From Paenibacillus sp. Soil750 (GTDB taxonomy: Bacteria > Bacillota > Bacilli > Paenibacillales > NBRC-103111), in NCBI RefSeq assembly GCF_001428045.1, contig NZ_LMSD01000003.1, forward strand, positions 62,001 to 126,000: DNA of 64,000 nucleotides, read 5' to 3'. This document shows, one piece after another, positions 10,476 through 19,544 of this stretch. Under the pieces are notes generated by a model, which did not search any database, was not told where the DNA came from, and saw only the letters and a program-made list of their open reading frames with translations. How positions within the stretch are numbered: position 1 is the first letter of the stretch; each line of letters begins with the position of its first letter. The position numbers were made by a program, and so were the translations under genes.

Positions 10476-10603
10476 TAGGAACCAGGATTCACTCAGGACA
10501 TTGAATGTTGCGAGAGATTATACCCTCGGGAAGTGAATGACGTAGGTCCTAGCGGATGAAATTTTTTTCACACATTTTATTCCTAGGAAGGGGGAACCGA
10601 AAG
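10476..10603 (+). promoter_or_regulatory. Structured speD leader with possible alternative pairing near the ribosome binding site
   Basis: The leader can fold as a multi-branched structure. A basal stem TAGGA-(A)-CC (10476-10483) pairs with GGTCCTA (10545-10551), and ATTCACT (10487-10493) pairs with AGTGAAT (10532-10538). Inside are two small hairpins, ACAT/ATGT at about 10498-10508 and CGAG/CTCG at 10511-10528. The 3' strand TCCTAG (10547-10552) can instead pair with CTAGGA (10583-10588), which abuts the AAGGGGG ribosome binding site. This looks like a translational switch, but it is my inference from one sequence and matches no family I can name. Confidence 0.35.
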
Positions 10604-11011
10604 ATGGAAACAGAATACTCAACTTTCGGAAGACACGTTGCTGTTGATACTTGGGGGGTAGATTTTGAACTTCTGAACAATGCAGAATGGCTGCAAGCTC
10701 AGATGGTTGAAGCTGCCGAGGTATGTGGAGCAACTGTTTTATCTGTACAATCCAAGCAATTCGAACCACAAGGAGCAACAGTTCTTGTCATGTTGTCCGA
10801 GAGTCATCTCTCCATTCATACTTATCCTGAGAGAGGTTTTGCCGCACTTGATTGTTATACATGCGGTGAGACAGTCGACCCTCAATTAGCCATCGACTTT
10901 ATGGTGTCCGTACTAAAACCAGAAACGTTCTATGCGAAGAAACTTGTTCGCGGAATGGGTGAACTACAAGTAGAAACTCCTGAAATAAAGCAAGCAGAGC
11001 TTGTTAAATAA
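10604..11011 (+). CDS. speD: S-adenosylmethionine decarboxylase proenzyme
   Basis: Makes decarboxylated SAM, the aminopropyl donor for spermidine synthesis. The prokaryotic class proenzyme cleaves itself to create a pyruvoyl group. Here the cleavage site is Glu66-Ser67 in LSESHLSIHTYPE, His72 and Cys87 (DCYTCG) are the other conserved active-site residues, and the N-terminal GRHV is present. The 135-residue length is normal for the Bacillus-type (SpeH) form. The ATG at 10604 is chosen over an upstream in-frame ATG at 10556 because AAGGGGG precedes it and it matches the family start. The gene stands alone between a leader and a terminator. Confidence 0.95.
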   Translation: METEYSTFGRHVAVDTWGVDFELLNNAEWLQAQMVEAAEVCGATVLSVQSKQFEPQGATVLVMLSESHLSIHTYPERGFAALDCYTCGETVDPQLAIDFMVSVLKPETFYAKKLVRGMGELQVETPEIKQAELVK

Positions 11012-11030
11012 AATTCTGCAAAGATAACGG

Positions 11031-11062
11031 TAACCACGGAGAAATCCGTGGTTATTTGTTTG
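11031..11062 (+). terminator. Terminator after speD
   Basis: TAACCACGG pairs perfectly with CCGTGGTTA around a six-base loop, followed by a T-rich TTTGTTTG. Confidence 0.85.
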
Positions 11063-11126
11063 TTCAGATACCCATACAATGATATTGGCGATACATGTCC
11101 AGTTCACTTGAGGTGGGGGAAGAAGC

Positions 11127-11663
11127 TTGAAGCATAAAATCATTAGGAAATTGGTGGTGTATGTCGTTGTTCTCTTTCTCATCATTTGGCCAATTTATCA
11201 ACTCGCCCAAATGTTAGGTCATAAAAAGGAAGATCACGATGCCACACATTTACTGTTCCAAGTATCCTTATTTCAAATGGAAATATTGAAGAGTAGTCTA
11301 GAAGAAGCCTCTCAGAGTAAAAGTACGAATGAGCTCGATCCAGTGAGACGAGCACTGTACTCAGCGGAATACACGCATGAGCGATTGATTTTGGCAGCAG
11401 GGGGAAAAGAGGAGTTAAGCTCGCTTAGCTTCATGAACCAACTAAGCCAGTACATACAGAGGTTGCAGCTCGGTGGCGTGAGAGCGCTGAAAGCGGATGA
11501 GACATTAACATTGAAGGAAGCCCAAAAGCAATTTGGGCACATGTATGAGGTCTATGAGAAAATGATGGCTTCGAACGGCGATATCATTTCATCGCAGAAT
11601 ACGGAGTTATCTAAACTAGATCGCGAAATGACGTCCTTTTTAAGAAAAAAAGGCCTGCAATAG
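11127..11663 (+). CDS. Membrane-anchored protein of unknown function
   Basis: A 178-residue protein with one transmembrane segment at about 8-28 (LVVYVVVLFLIIWPIYQLAQML) and a helical, charged outer or cytoplasmic domain. The frame starts with TTG, preceded by GAGGTGGGGG at good spacing; no earlier ATG fits. The C-terminal ~150 residues are rich in Glu, Lys, Ser and Leu and probably form a helical bundle. I do not recognise a family. It lies between speD and hemA with its own gaps on both sides, and nothing in the context reveals its role. Confidence 0.7.
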   Translation: MKHKIIRKLVVYVVVLFLIIWPIYQLAQMLGHKKEDHDATHLLFQVSLFQMEILKSSLEEASQSKSTNELDPVRRALYSAEYTHERLILAAGGKEELSSLSFMNQLSQYIQRLQLGGVRALKADETLTLKEAQKQFGHMYEVYEKMMASNGDIISSQNTELSKLDREMTSFLRKKGLQ

Positions 11664-11774
11664 GGGATTCTGTATGGATGAGGTATAGAGGAGCACGGAG
11701 CTGTTAAAACTAACGAACAGTACTAAAGCATTCATAATTTATTCAAATATTTTGTCGGAATGTCGGTATTGCTG

Positions 11775-11783
11775 TGCTATAAT
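11775..11783 (+). promoter_or_regulatory. Extended -10 promoter of the hemA operon
   Basis: TGCTATAAT is a perfect extended -10. A TTGTCG at 11752 is 20 bases upstream of the hexamer, so the -35 is weak, which an extended -10 can compensate. The hemA start lies 34 bases further on. Confidence 0.65.
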
Positions 11784-11816
11784 GATTCTAAATAAAACGA
11801 AAGGCAGGTGGTAACA

Positions 11817-13220
11817 TTGCATATTATCGCAGTTGGTTTGAATTATCGGACAGCCCCGGTAGAAATTCGTGAAAAGTTTGCGTTCTCAGATCAAGATTTA
11901 CCCAAAGCAATCGCTGAGTTGAAAGAGACGAAAAGTATTCTAGAATGTGTTATTGTTGCCACCTGCAATCGCACCGAAATTTATGCTGTCGTGGATCGAC
12001 CTCAATTGTGCAGTCATTACTTAACGCACTTCCTTGAGCGTTGGTTTCATGTGAAGAAGGATGAGTTCCAGAAGCATTTATATATGTATGAGAATGACAA
12101 AGCAAATGAGCATTTGTTCCGTGTAACAACGGGGCTTGATTCGATGGTCATTGGGGAGACTCAGATTCTCGGTCAAGTAAGGGATGCTTTTTTAGCATCT
12201 CAACAATTGAAAGCAACGGGCTCTTATTTCAACACACTGTTTAAACAAGCGATAACACTTGCGAAGAAAGCACATTCAGAGACGGGTATCAGTAATAATC
12301 CAGTCTCCATCAGCTATGCGGCTGTAGAACTCGGTAAGCGGATCTTCGGAAGTTACATGAACAAAACCATTATGATTGTTGGTGCGGGTAAGATGAGCGA
12401 GTTGACCGTGAAGCATTTGTATGCAAATGGTGCAAACAAAGTTATCGTTGTGAATCGCACGTTGGAAAGAGCTATGGATTTAGCCGGCAAATTTAGCGGT
12501 GTGGCTTGCACACTAGAGGAAATGCCGAAATATTTACCTGAGGTTGATATTATCATTAGCTCGACTGGAGCACCTGGATACGTTCTGACGAAGAAGGATA
12601 TTCAAACTTATGTGCAAAAAAGAAAATCACGTCCGCTCTTCATGATGGATATCGCGGTTCCGCGGGATCTAGATCCTGAGATTAGCGGCTTGCCTAATGT
12701 GTTCCTCTACGATATTGATGATTTGGAGCATATTGTGGATAAGCATTTACAGGAGAGGAAGAAAGAAGCGGCTAAGATTGAAATCATGATCACGTCCGAA
12801 ATCGCTGCCTTTGACCAATGGACGAAGACACTTGGTGTGAGCCCACTGATTAGTGCTTTGCAAACGAAAGCGAATCAGATTCACGAAGAAACCATGGAGA
12901 ACATGCTGAATAAGCTGACTGATCTGGATGAACGTGAAATTAAAGTGATTCGTAAATTAACGAAGAGTATTGTGAATCAGGTGTTGCGTGATCCGATTCT
13001 AAGAATCAAAGAAATGGCGGGAGAGCGCCATGGCGACGATGCTCTCGAAATTTTCACGAAGCTTTTCGCATTAGAAGATACGCTTAAACAACAAGAACAG
13101 GCAGATCAAATAGCACAAGAGTTGGAGTCAGGCTTTAACAAAGTGGAAAGTAAACAAACGTTGGATGAGAAGCTGTCCGTTCGTAGTTTGCAAAACGCGG
13201 ATGTTCTAGCTCCATCTTGA
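11817..13220 (+). CDS. hemA: Glutamyl-tRNA reductase
   Basis: Catalyses the first committed step of C5-pathway tetrapyrrole synthesis: NADPH reduction of glutamyl-tRNA to glutamate-1-semialdehyde. The catalytic Cys50 lies in TCNRTEIYA, GLDSMVIGETQILGQVRDA is near residue 104, and the NADPH-binding MIVGAGKMSE is near 188. A C-terminal helical dimerisation domain follows. TTG at 11817 (protein MHIIAVGLNYRTAP) is chosen because AGGTGG precedes it and the N-terminus matches the family. A GTG at 11808 overlaps that site. The 467 residues include about 20 extra C-terminal residues. It heads an operon with hemX, sirC, hemC, cobA-hemD and hemB. Confidence 0.96.
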   Translation: MHIIAVGLNYRTAPVEIREKFAFSDQDLPKAIAELKETKSILECVIVATCNRTEIYAVVDRPQLCSHYLTHFLERWFHVKKDEFQKHLYMYENDKANEHLFRVTTGLDSMVIGETQILGQVRDAFLASQQLKATGSYFNTLFKQAITLAKKAHSETGISNNPVSISYAAVELGKRIFGSYMNKTIMIVGAGKMSELTVKHLYANGANKVIVVNRTLERAMDLAGKFSGVACTLEEMPKYLPEVDIIISSTGAPGYVLTKKDIQTYVQKRKSRPLFMMDIAVPRDLDPEISGLPNVFLYDIDDLEHIVDKHLQERKKEAAKIEIMITSEIAAFDQWTKTLGVSPLISALQTKANQIHEETMENMLNKLTDLDEREIKVIRKLTKSIVNQVLRDPILRIKEMAGERHGDDALEIFTKLFALEDTLKQQEQADQIAQELESGFNKVESKQTLDEKLSVRSLQNADVLAPS

Positions 13221-13252
13221 TAAAAAGGCGCTAACCGCCTAGGAGAGGTGCC

Positions 13253-14083
13253 ATGGTTACACGTAGCTGGTTGTTTGATGCGATGATTTATATGTATGCC
13301 CTGAGCCTACTGTTTTACTTTTCGGATTTCGCCAATGCGAGCCGAAGCGCGAAACGGATGGGGACGGGGCTGCTTTTGTTTGTATGGGTTTTGCAAACCG
13401 CTTACTTGGCTATCAGTTTATACGGTCATTTGACGGAATGGGCTTTCGTACGATCTGACGTACTCTTTATGTTTTCGTGGCTGATTGTAACGATTTCATT
13501 GATCGTCAACCGTTTTTTTCGAATTGAATTGTTCGTGTTTTTTGTGAATGTACTTGGCTTTGCGATTCTTGCACTGAATATATTTGGAAATCCGCATGTC
13601 GTGCCGATCAAATCCGATTGGGACATTAATGATGAGCTATTATTCATTCATATTTCGCTAGCGATTGGCAGCTATGCCGCCTTTTCAATTGCCGCTATTT
13701 TTTCAGGGATGTACATATTTTTACATGCAAGGTTGAAGAGTAAAAACTTCTCTCAGGCTGTCATGAGATTGCCATCTCTTGAGAAAATTGAGCATTATAC
13801 GTATTTATCGGTCATTATCGGGGGACCGTTGCTTCTAATGGCTTTAAGTCTTGGTGTGGTGTGGGTTGTGCTTGAAGGCAATCGCAATCTTCTCTATGAT
13901 CCCAAAGTAATCAATTCTTTCTTCGTTTTGGCAGCCTACGCGTTTTACTTATTTCAACATAAATCCATGCGGATTTCGGGGAATAAGCTAGCTGTTTGGA
14001 ATTTGGCAGCTTTCTGTATCGTCGTGTTGAATTTCGTTGTTTCGAACCTTGTTTCTGATTTTCACGGGTGGATATGGAGCTAA
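13253..14083 (+). CDS. hemX: HemX / CcsA-type cytochrome c assembly membrane protein
   Basis: An integral membrane protein of 276 residues with about eight predicted hydrophobic helices, of the CcsA/ResC/HemX family. In B. subtilis HemX is encoded just after hemA and lowers HemA levels; the same position here supports that name. AGGAGAGGTG precedes the ATG. Its end overlaps the next gene by ten bases. A direct role in cytochrome c biogenesis cannot be excluded, although the family tryptophan-rich heme motif is not obvious in the sequence. Confidence 0.85.
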   Translation: MVTRSWLFDAMIYMYALSLLFYFSDFANASRSAKRMGTGLLLFVWVLQTAYLAISLYGHLTEWAFVRSDVLFMFSWLIVTISLIVNRFFRIELFVFFVNVLGFAILALNIFGNPHVVPIKSDWDINDELLFIHISLAIGSYAAFSIAAIFSGMYIFLHARLKSKNFSQAVMRLPSLEKIEHYTYLSVIIGGPLLLMALSLGVVWVVLEGNRNLLYDPKVINSFFVLAAYAFYLFQHKSMRISGNKLAVWNLAAFCIVVLNFVVSNLVSDFHGWIWS

Positions 14084-14823
14084 ATGGTTGGCAGCATCCT
14101 TTTCCCGTTATGATGAATTTAGCAAGACGCCGGTGCTTGATTGTTGGCGGAGGTCCGATAGCAGAACGAAAATTACGATCGTTGCTTGCGGCTGGAGCCG
14201 AGGTGACGATTGTAAGTCCAGCGTTCACGGTTGGAATTCTAGAGCTGGGGCCTCAACCGAATCTGATCGTGAAGAGACAGCCCTATGATGAAGAGATATG
14301 GTTAGCCCATGGCGAGGCACAATTCGCATTAGTCATTGCGGCAACGAACGATGCACAAGTCAATAGACAGATCGCACAGGATGCGAATGTGCATGATGTG
14401 CTCATCAATATTGTAGATAAACCAGAACTAAGCTCGTTTATCCTACCTTCCGTTGTTCGTCGTGGCAAGTTGGTCATTACAGTCTCCACTGGTGGAGCTA
14501 GTCCATCAGCAGCGCGTAAGATTGCCAAAGAGATCGACAAGACCTATGGTGATGAGTATGAAATTTATTTGGATTTTCTCAGTGAAACTCGCTTGTTCAT
14601 TCAAGAACGCGTGAAGGATAAAAAAGCAAGGCAGGGTCTATTTAAAGACATGCTGGCGTGGGATCTCATGCCTTTGATCCGAGAAGGCAAGTTTGAAGAC
14701 TGGAAAGAGAAGTTCAACCTAGCCTTACATGGCGAAGCTTGGATGCAATCACAAGAGCGAGAGCAAGTAGAGAGTGGACGGCCTTCTTGGTCTTTCATCA
14801 ATGAGATTGGGCAGCACGTATAG
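14074..14823 (+). CDS. Precorrin-2 dehydrogenase / sirohydrochlorin ferrochelatase family protein (siroheme synthase N-terminal type)
   Basis: An NAD-dependent Rossmann protein of 250 residues. RRRCLIVGGGPIAERKLRSLLAAGAEVTIVSP at about 18-50 is the nucleotide-binding unit, and TVSTGGASPSAARKIAKEI at about 150 is the family's second signature. It oxidises precorrin-2 to sirohydrochlorin on the way to siroheme. Together with the CobA half of the gene two places downstream it gives a siroheme branch within the heme operon. Start choice is uncertain: ATG 14074 or GTG 14068, both overlapping hemX, with a weak ribosome binding site that suggests coupling. Whether it also inserts iron, as Met8p does, cannot be decided. 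Confidence 0.85.
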   Translation: MELNGWQHPFPVMMNLARRRCLIVGGGPIAERKLRSLLAAGAEVTIVSPAFTVGILELGPQPNLIVKRQPYDEEIWLAHGEAQFALVIAATNDAQVNRQIAQDANVHDVLINIVDKPELSSFILPSVVRRGKLVITVSTGGASPSAARKIAKEIDKTYGDEYEIYLDFLSETRLFIQERVKDKKARQGLFKDMLAWDLMPLIREGKFEDWKEKFNLALHGEAWMQSQEREQVESGRPSWSFINEIGQHV

Positions 14824-14836
14824 GAGGCGGAGACGA

Positions 14837-15781
14837 ATGAAAACGATAATTGTAGGGACAAGACAAAGTGCTTTGGCACTGACTCAAACAGGACAAGCTG
14901 TGGAACTTTTGAAGCAGCTTGCTGCCGAACATGGTATCGAATGTCAATTTGAAATCAAGAAAATTGTTACGAAGGGCGATCGGATTCTGGACGTCACGTT
15001 ATCCAAGGTCGGTGGCAAGGGCCTGTTCGTGAAGGAAATCGAACAAGCGCTGACGGACGGCGAGATTGATATCGCCGTTCATAGCATGAAGGACATGCCT
15101 TTCGAGCTGCCCGAAGGTCTCGTTGTAGGCGCGATTCCCAAGCGCGAAGATCCGCGCGATGCGTTGATCACGCGCGGCGGCAAATCCCTTGACGAGCTGC
15201 CGCAGGGCGCGCTCGTCGGCACAAGCTCACTGCGCCGTGCAAGCCAGCTGCAGCACCACCGCCCGGACCTCCGGATCGAGTCGATCCGGGGAAATATTGA
15301 TTCGAGGCTGCGCAAGCTCGAAGAAGAGAATTTCGATGCGATTATGCTTGCTGCCGCCGGTCTTCACCGGATCGGCTGGCAAGATCGCATCAGTGCCTAC
15401 TTGCCGCCCGAGCTCTGCCTCCCTGCCGTAGGGCAGGGAGCGCTGTGCATCGAGTGCCGCGGCAACGACGCATTCGTGCTGGACTTGCTGGGCAAGTTCC
15501 AGCATGAGCCAACGGCGCTCGCGGTGCGAGCGGAGCGGGCTTTCCTCGGCAGACTCAACGGAGGCTGCCAGGTGCCGCTCGGCGCATACGCGAGCGTCGA
15601 GAACAGTAGCGGGGAAGACGCCCCGCTGTTGACACTGACCGGCATGGTCGGGACGCCGGACGGCGTGACCATGCTCAAGGAGACGGCTTCCGGGAACGAT
15701 CCGGAAGCGTTGGGCGCGTTAGTCGCAGAGAAGCTCATCGCACAAGGAGCAGAGAAAATTCTAGCTGAGGTCAGGGAGTGA
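14837..15781 (+). CDS. hemC: Hydroxymethylbilane synthase (porphobilinogen deaminase)
   Basis: Condenses four porphobilinogens to hydroxymethylbilane. The 314-residue protein starts MKTIIVGTRQSALALTQT after a strong GGAGGCGGAG site. The substrate-binding VHSMKDMP, GTSSLRRASQL and RGNIDSRL motifs are in order, and the dipyrromethane cofactor Cys is Cys244 in NGGCQVP. Base composition is unlike its neighbours: bases 15121-15180 have 40 of 60 G+C, while 16021-16080 in the next gene have 28 of 60. The GC-rich part runs from about 15000 to 15720. The stop overlaps the next start by one base (TGATG). Confidence 0.96.
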   Translation: MKTIIVGTRQSALALTQTGQAVELLKQLAAEHGIECQFEIKKIVTKGDRILDVTLSKVGGKGLFVKEIEQALTDGEIDIAVHSMKDMPFELPEGLVVGAIPKREDPRDALITRGGKSLDELPQGALVGTSSLRRASQLQHHRPDLRIESIRGNIDSRLRKLEEENFDAIMLAAAGLHRIGWQDRISAYLPPELCLPAVGQGALCIECRGNDAFVLDLLGKFQHEPTALAVRAERAFLGRLNGGCQVPLGAYASVENSSGEDAPLLTLTGMVGTPDGVTMLKETASGNDPEALGALVAEKLIAQGAEKILAEVRE

Positions 15782-17331
15782 TGGCTGTGAACAAAGGAAG
15801 AGTTTTTCTTGTTGGAGCGGGTCCTGGAGATCCTAAGCTCATCTCGGTACGCGGGATGGAAGCGATCCAAAGAGCTGATGTCATCGTATATGATCGACTG
15901 GCGAATCCACGCTTATTGAAACATCGTAGACCAGAAGCAGAACTCATCTTTGTTGGCAAGCTGCCGGATAAACATATATTAAAGCAAGAAGAAATCAATC
16001 AGTTGCTAGTGGATTTGGCTTTACAAGGGAAGATCGTAACACGACTTAAAGGTGGAGATCCGAGTGTATTCGGTCGCGTTGGTGAAGAAGCCGAGCTGTT
16101 GGCAGATAACGGGATAACGTATGACATTATCCCAGGAATCACCTCCTCGATTGCTGTTCCAGCTTATGCGGGTATTCCTGTCACACATCGCGATTTCACG
16201 TCGTCCGTTGCGATTGTAACGGGCCATGAGTATCCGAATAAAACGTATTCCAGCTTAAACTGGGAGCATCTGGCCAAAGCGATTGGCACGATGGTGTTCC
16301 TGATGGGCGTTGCCAATTTAGAGCAAATATGCCGTGAGTTAATTCGTTGTGGGAAACCGCCAGAAATGCCTGTTGCCTTAGTGCGATGGGGAACATGGGC
16401 GGATCAAGCGACGATTACAGGTACACTTGCAGATATCACAGAAAAAGTAAGAGAAGCGAATTTCAAATCTCCAGCCGTCATCATCGTGGGTGAGGTAGTT
16501 AAGCTTCGTGAGAAGCTGGCTTGGATGGAGAAGAAGCCGCTGTTTGGCAAGCGAGTACTTGTCACGAGAGCTCGGAGTCAAGCGAGTGAACTTGTGGATA
16601 TGATCGATGATTTGGGTGGAGAACCCGTCGAATTCCCAGTCATTCGTTTACAGCCGCCAAGTCGCCAAGAAGCTAGGCAAGCATTGGATCTCGCACTAGA
16701 GAGACTGCAGGAGTTTGACTGGATTGTGCTAACGAGTGCAAATGGTGTTGAATTCTTTTTCCGCAGACTGCGTGAATTAGGTATTGATGTTCGCAGAATG
16801 GGGAACGCACGAATTGCTGCAGTAGGTCCTAAGACCGCTGAGGCGCTCGCTGAGCGTGGTATCATCGCAGACGTCCTACCGGCTAAGTATCATGGGGAAG
16901 GTATCCTAGATGCCATTCAAGGGGATTTGAACGCAGGTCAGAAAGTGTTGCTGCCGACAGCAGATTTAGCACGTGATTATTTACCGTCTAAATTGAAGGA
17001 GCTCGGCCTCGAAGTTACCGAAGTGGATGTGTACGAGAATGTACTGACCACCGATGACGGAGAAGAGATTATTCATCTTTTGCAGAATCAAAGCATTCAT
17101 ATCATTACTTTTACAAGCTCATCGACCGTTACGAATTTACTTGAAGCGCTAAAGCAACTCGGTATGGAAGATCCGTTATCGTTGTTGCAAGGCGTGGAAA
17201 TTGCAGTTATTGGTCCCAAAACGGCAGATACTGTCTTACAAGCAGGACTGTCGATTACATATACGGCTGAAGAAGCAACAGTGGCTTCTTTGGTACAAAG
17301 CATGATTCAAGGAGGCGGAAATCCATCATGA
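15781..17331 (+). CDS. cobA-hemD: Fused uroporphyrinogen-III C-methyltransferase / uroporphyrinogen-III synthase
   Basis: A 516-residue fusion. The N-terminal ~245 residues are a SAM-dependent tetrapyrrole methylase ([14 protein letters not shown] near 11, [16 protein letters not shown] near 84, GIPVTHRDF near 132), which makes precorrin-2. From about 255 ([17 protein letters not shown]) the HemD domain begins; it cyclises hydroxymethylbilane to uroporphyrinogen III. The fusion puts the last common intermediate and the siroheme branch step on one polypeptide. Such fusions are known in Firmicutes. GTG at 15787 is an alternative start. The stop overlaps the hemB start (ATGA), implying coupling. 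Confidence 0.95.
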   Translation: MAVNKGRVFLVGAGPGDPKLISVRGMEAIQRADVIVYDRLANPRLLKHRRPEAELIFVGKLPDKHILKQEEINQLLVDLALQGKIVTRLKGGDPSVFGRVGEEAELLADNGITYDIIPGITSSIAVPAYAGIPVTHRDFTSSVAIVTGHEYPNKTYSSLNWEHLAKAIGTMVFLMGVANLEQICRELIRCGKPPEMPVALVRWGTWADQATITGTLADITEKVREANFKSPAVIIVGEVVKLREKLAWMEKKPLFGKRVLVTRARSQASELVDMIDDLGGEPVEFPVIRLQPPSRQEARQALDLALERLQEFDWIVLTSANGVEFFFRRLRELGIDVRRMGNARIAAVGPKTAEALAERGIIADVLPAKYHGEGILDAIQGDLNAGQKVLLPTADLARDYLPSKLKELGLEVTEVDVYENVLTTDDGEEIIHLLQNQSIHIITFTSSSTVTNLLEALKQLGMEDPLSLLQGVEIAVIGPKTADTVLQAGLSITYTAEEATVASLVQSMIQGGGNPS

Positions 17332-18320
17332 GTTTTCCAATCGTTCGTAACCGCCGCTTACGCGGAAATGCAGCCATTCGTAATCTTGTTCGTGAGAATC
17401 AAGTGACAGTGAACGATGTCGTTCAACCGATCTTTGTTACTCATGGTACAAATGTAAAGTCAGAAATTGCCTCGATGCCTGGTGTGTATCATTTCTCACT
17501 CGATCGTGTGAAAGAGGAAATCGATGAAATCACGCAATTGGGTATCCAAGCGATTCTCTTGTTCGGTGTACCTGATTATAAAGATGCAACCGGAACATCC
17601 GCATTTATGGATGACGGTATCGTACAGCAAGCAACGCGCTTTATTAAAGAGCTCAACCCTAACTTGCTGATTATCGCAGATACGTGTTTATGTCAATTTA
17701 CCGATACAGGTCATTGTGGCGTTATTCATCACCATCCGATTACAGGGCAAGCAGATGTCGCGAATGATCCTTCTCTGGAATTACTCGTTCGTACAGCTGT
17801 CTCCCAAGCCAAAGCAGGTGCGGATATTATCGCTCCGTCCAATATGATGGATGGTTATGTGCAAGCCATTCGTACTGGACTTGATGAAGCTGGTTATGAG
17901 AACACGCCGATCATGGCATATTCCGTTAAATATGCTTCGGCCTACTACGGGCCGTTCCGTGATGCTGCGCATTCCACACCGCAATTCGGTGATCGGAAAA
18001 CGTATCAAATGGATCCGGCTAACGGTCGTGAAGCCCTTCGTGAAGCGTCAAGCGACGTCATCGAGGGAGCAGATTTCTTAATGGTGAAGCCAGCGCTCGC
18101 TTACATGGACATTATCCGCATGCTGAAGGATAACTTCGACTTGCCAGTTGTCGCTTACAATGTGAGTGCAGAGTACGCCATGGTGAAGGCTGCTGCTCAG
18201 CAAGGTTGGGTGAATGAAGAAGCGATTGTGATGGAAACGATGACAAGCTTCAAACGTGCAGGAGCAGATATTATCCTGACCTATTTTGCCAAAGATATCG
18301 CTCGCTACTTGCAAAAGTAA
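17328..18320 (+). CDS. hemB: Delta-aminolevulinic acid dehydratase (porphobilinogen synthase)
   Basis: Joins two aminolevulinates into porphobilinogen. The 330-residue protein has the metal-binding [14 protein letters not shown] near 120-133, [11 protein letters not shown] near 165, the first active-site Lys in [16 protein letters not shown] near 200 and the Schiff-base Lys in [12 protein letters not shown] near 250. The Cys-rich loop indicates the zinc-dependent type. It ends the hemA operon: a terminator hairpin follows within ten bases. Confidence 0.97.
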   Translation: MSFPIVRNRRLRGNAAIRNLVRENQVTVNDVVQPIFVTHGTNVKSEIASMPGVYHFSLDRVKEEIDEITQLGIQAILLFGVPDYKDATGTSAFMDDGIVQQATRFIKELNPNLLIIADTCLCQFTDTGHCGVIHHHPITGQADVANDPSLELLVRTAVSQAKAGADIIAPSNMMDGYVQAIRTGLDEAGYENTPIMAYSVKYASAYYGPFRDAAHSTPQFGDRKTYQMDPANGREALREASSDVIEGADFLMVKPALAYMDIIRMLKDNFDLPVVAYNVSAEYAMVKAAAQQGWVNEEAIVMETMTSFKRAGADIILTYFAKDIARYLQK

Positions 18321-18329
18321 GGAGATCAT

Positions 18330-18378
18330 GAACCATTTGTCCTCTGTGATGTACAACGGAGTCCGGGTGGTTCTTTTG
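18330..18378 (+). terminator. Terminator after hemB
   Basis: GAACCA pairs with TGGTTC, with an inner CTCTG/CGGAG helix, followed by TTTTGTC. It separates the hemA operon from the hemE operon. Confidence 0.7.
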
Positions 18379-18403
18379 TCATACTTTTGTCGCAATAGGT
18401 GAG

Positions 18404-18431
18404 CTTACCTTGGTTGTGAGAGGGGTATAAT
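18404..18431 (+). promoter_or_regulatory. Candidate promoter of the hemE operon
   Basis: A perfect TATAAT lies at 18426-18431, 48 bases before the hemE ATG. The -35 region (CTTACC near 18404) is poor. Confidence 0.5.
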
Positions 18432-18478
18432 TAGGGCATAATGGATGAGAATAGATGGAAACAAGAGGAAGGTGCCTC

Positions 18479-19543
18479 ATGAGTTATAACGATAATTTTA
18501 TTAAAGCATGCCGGAAAGAAAAGGTTGATACGCTGCCTGTGTGGTATATGCGTCAAGCGGGTCGCTACGATCCGGACTACCGTAAGATCAAGGAAAAGTA
18601 CTCCTTGCTTGAGATTTGTCAGCAACCAGAGCTTGCAGCGGAAGTAACGATGATGCCGATCAAAAAGCTTGGCGTAGATGCCGCAATTTTGTACTCGGAT
18701 ATTATGAACCCAGTGGCATCGTTGGGTGTTGATTTTGATATTGTGAAAGATATCGGTCCTGTGATACATACGCCGGTTCGTACTGCACAAGATGTTGATC
18801 GACTTCGTCCAATTGATGTGGACAAGGACTTGTCCCACATTCTTCAAACGATTCGTATTTTAGATAAAGAATTAGAGGTTCCGTTGATTTCGTTTGCAGG
18901 TGCGCCATTTACGATCGCCAGCTACTTGATTGAGGGCAGACCCTCCAAGAGCTATATTCGTACGAAGCAAATGATGTATTCTGAACCAGCAGTCTGGTTC
19001 GCCTTAATGGATAAGCTAGGGGATATGGTTATCACGTATCTGCGTGCACATATCGCTAATGGGGCGAAAGCTGTTCAAGTATTCGATAGCTGGGTGGGGG
19101 CACTCTCTCCAGCTGATTTCGACGTCTACGTACGTCCTACGATGATGCGGATTTTCAAAGAGTTATCGGATTTGAAAGAACCGAAAATTTATTTTCCTGG
19201 TGTAAGTTCAGGTGAATTGCTGCCGTATCTGACAACGATTCAAGCGGATGTGATTGGATTGGATTGGCGTGTACCGATTTCTGTTGGTCGTGAAAGATTA
19301 CAGAACCGATATGCGGTGCAAGGGAACTTAGATCCCTATATTCTAACAGCGCCGATGAGTGTGATTGAAGCGCAAGCGAAAGCAATTATGGATGAAGGGA
19401 TGAAGCAGCCAGGTTTTATTTTCAACCTAGGACATGGTTTATTCCCAGAAGCATCGTTGGAGAAATTGAAGGAATTAACAACGTTTGTGCATACGTATTC
19501 GCATTCCGTTTTAACCCAGCAAGCTGGAAAGAGTGGTGTTTAA
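18479..19543 (+). CDS. hemE: Uroporphyrinogen decarboxylase
   Basis: Removes the four acetate carboxyls of uroporphyrinogen III to give coproporphyrinogen III. The 354-residue protein begins MSYNDNFIKACRKEKVDTLPVWYMRQAGRY; the family signature PVWYMRQAGRY and the active-site Asp in LYSDIM (near 77) and the second signature region FAGAPFTIASYLIEG are present. AGGAAGGTG precedes the ATG at 18479; an in-frame upstream ATG at 18455 lacks such a site. It begins a hemE-hemH-hemY operon, the order seen in B. subtilis. Confidence 0.96.
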   Translation: MSYNDNFIKACRKEKVDTLPVWYMRQAGRYDPDYRKIKEKYSLLEICQQPELAAEVTMMPIKKLGVDAAILYSDIMNPVASLGVDFDIVKDIGPVIHTPVRTAQDVDRLRPIDVDKDLSHILQTIRILDKELEVPLISFAGAPFTIASYLIEGRPSKSYIRTKQMMYSEPAVWFALMDKLGDMVITYLRAHIANGAKAVQVFDSWVGALSPADFDVYVRPTMMRIFKELSDLKEPKIYFPGVSSGELLPYLTTIQADVIGLDWRVPISVGRERLQNRYAVQGNLDPYILTAPMSVIEAQAKAIMDEGMKQPGFIFNLGHGLFPEASLEKLKELTTFVHTYSHSVLTQQAGKSGV

Positions 19544-19544
19544 C

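Noticed and set aside
15778..15790. Frameshift between hemC and cobA-hemD
   Set aside because: The TGATG overlap is a normal stop-start coupling and both proteins are full length.
15397..15870. 157-codon minus-strand frame across the hemC end
   Set aside because: It exists because the GC-rich hemC segment has few stop codons on the other strand; no start signal or family resemblance.
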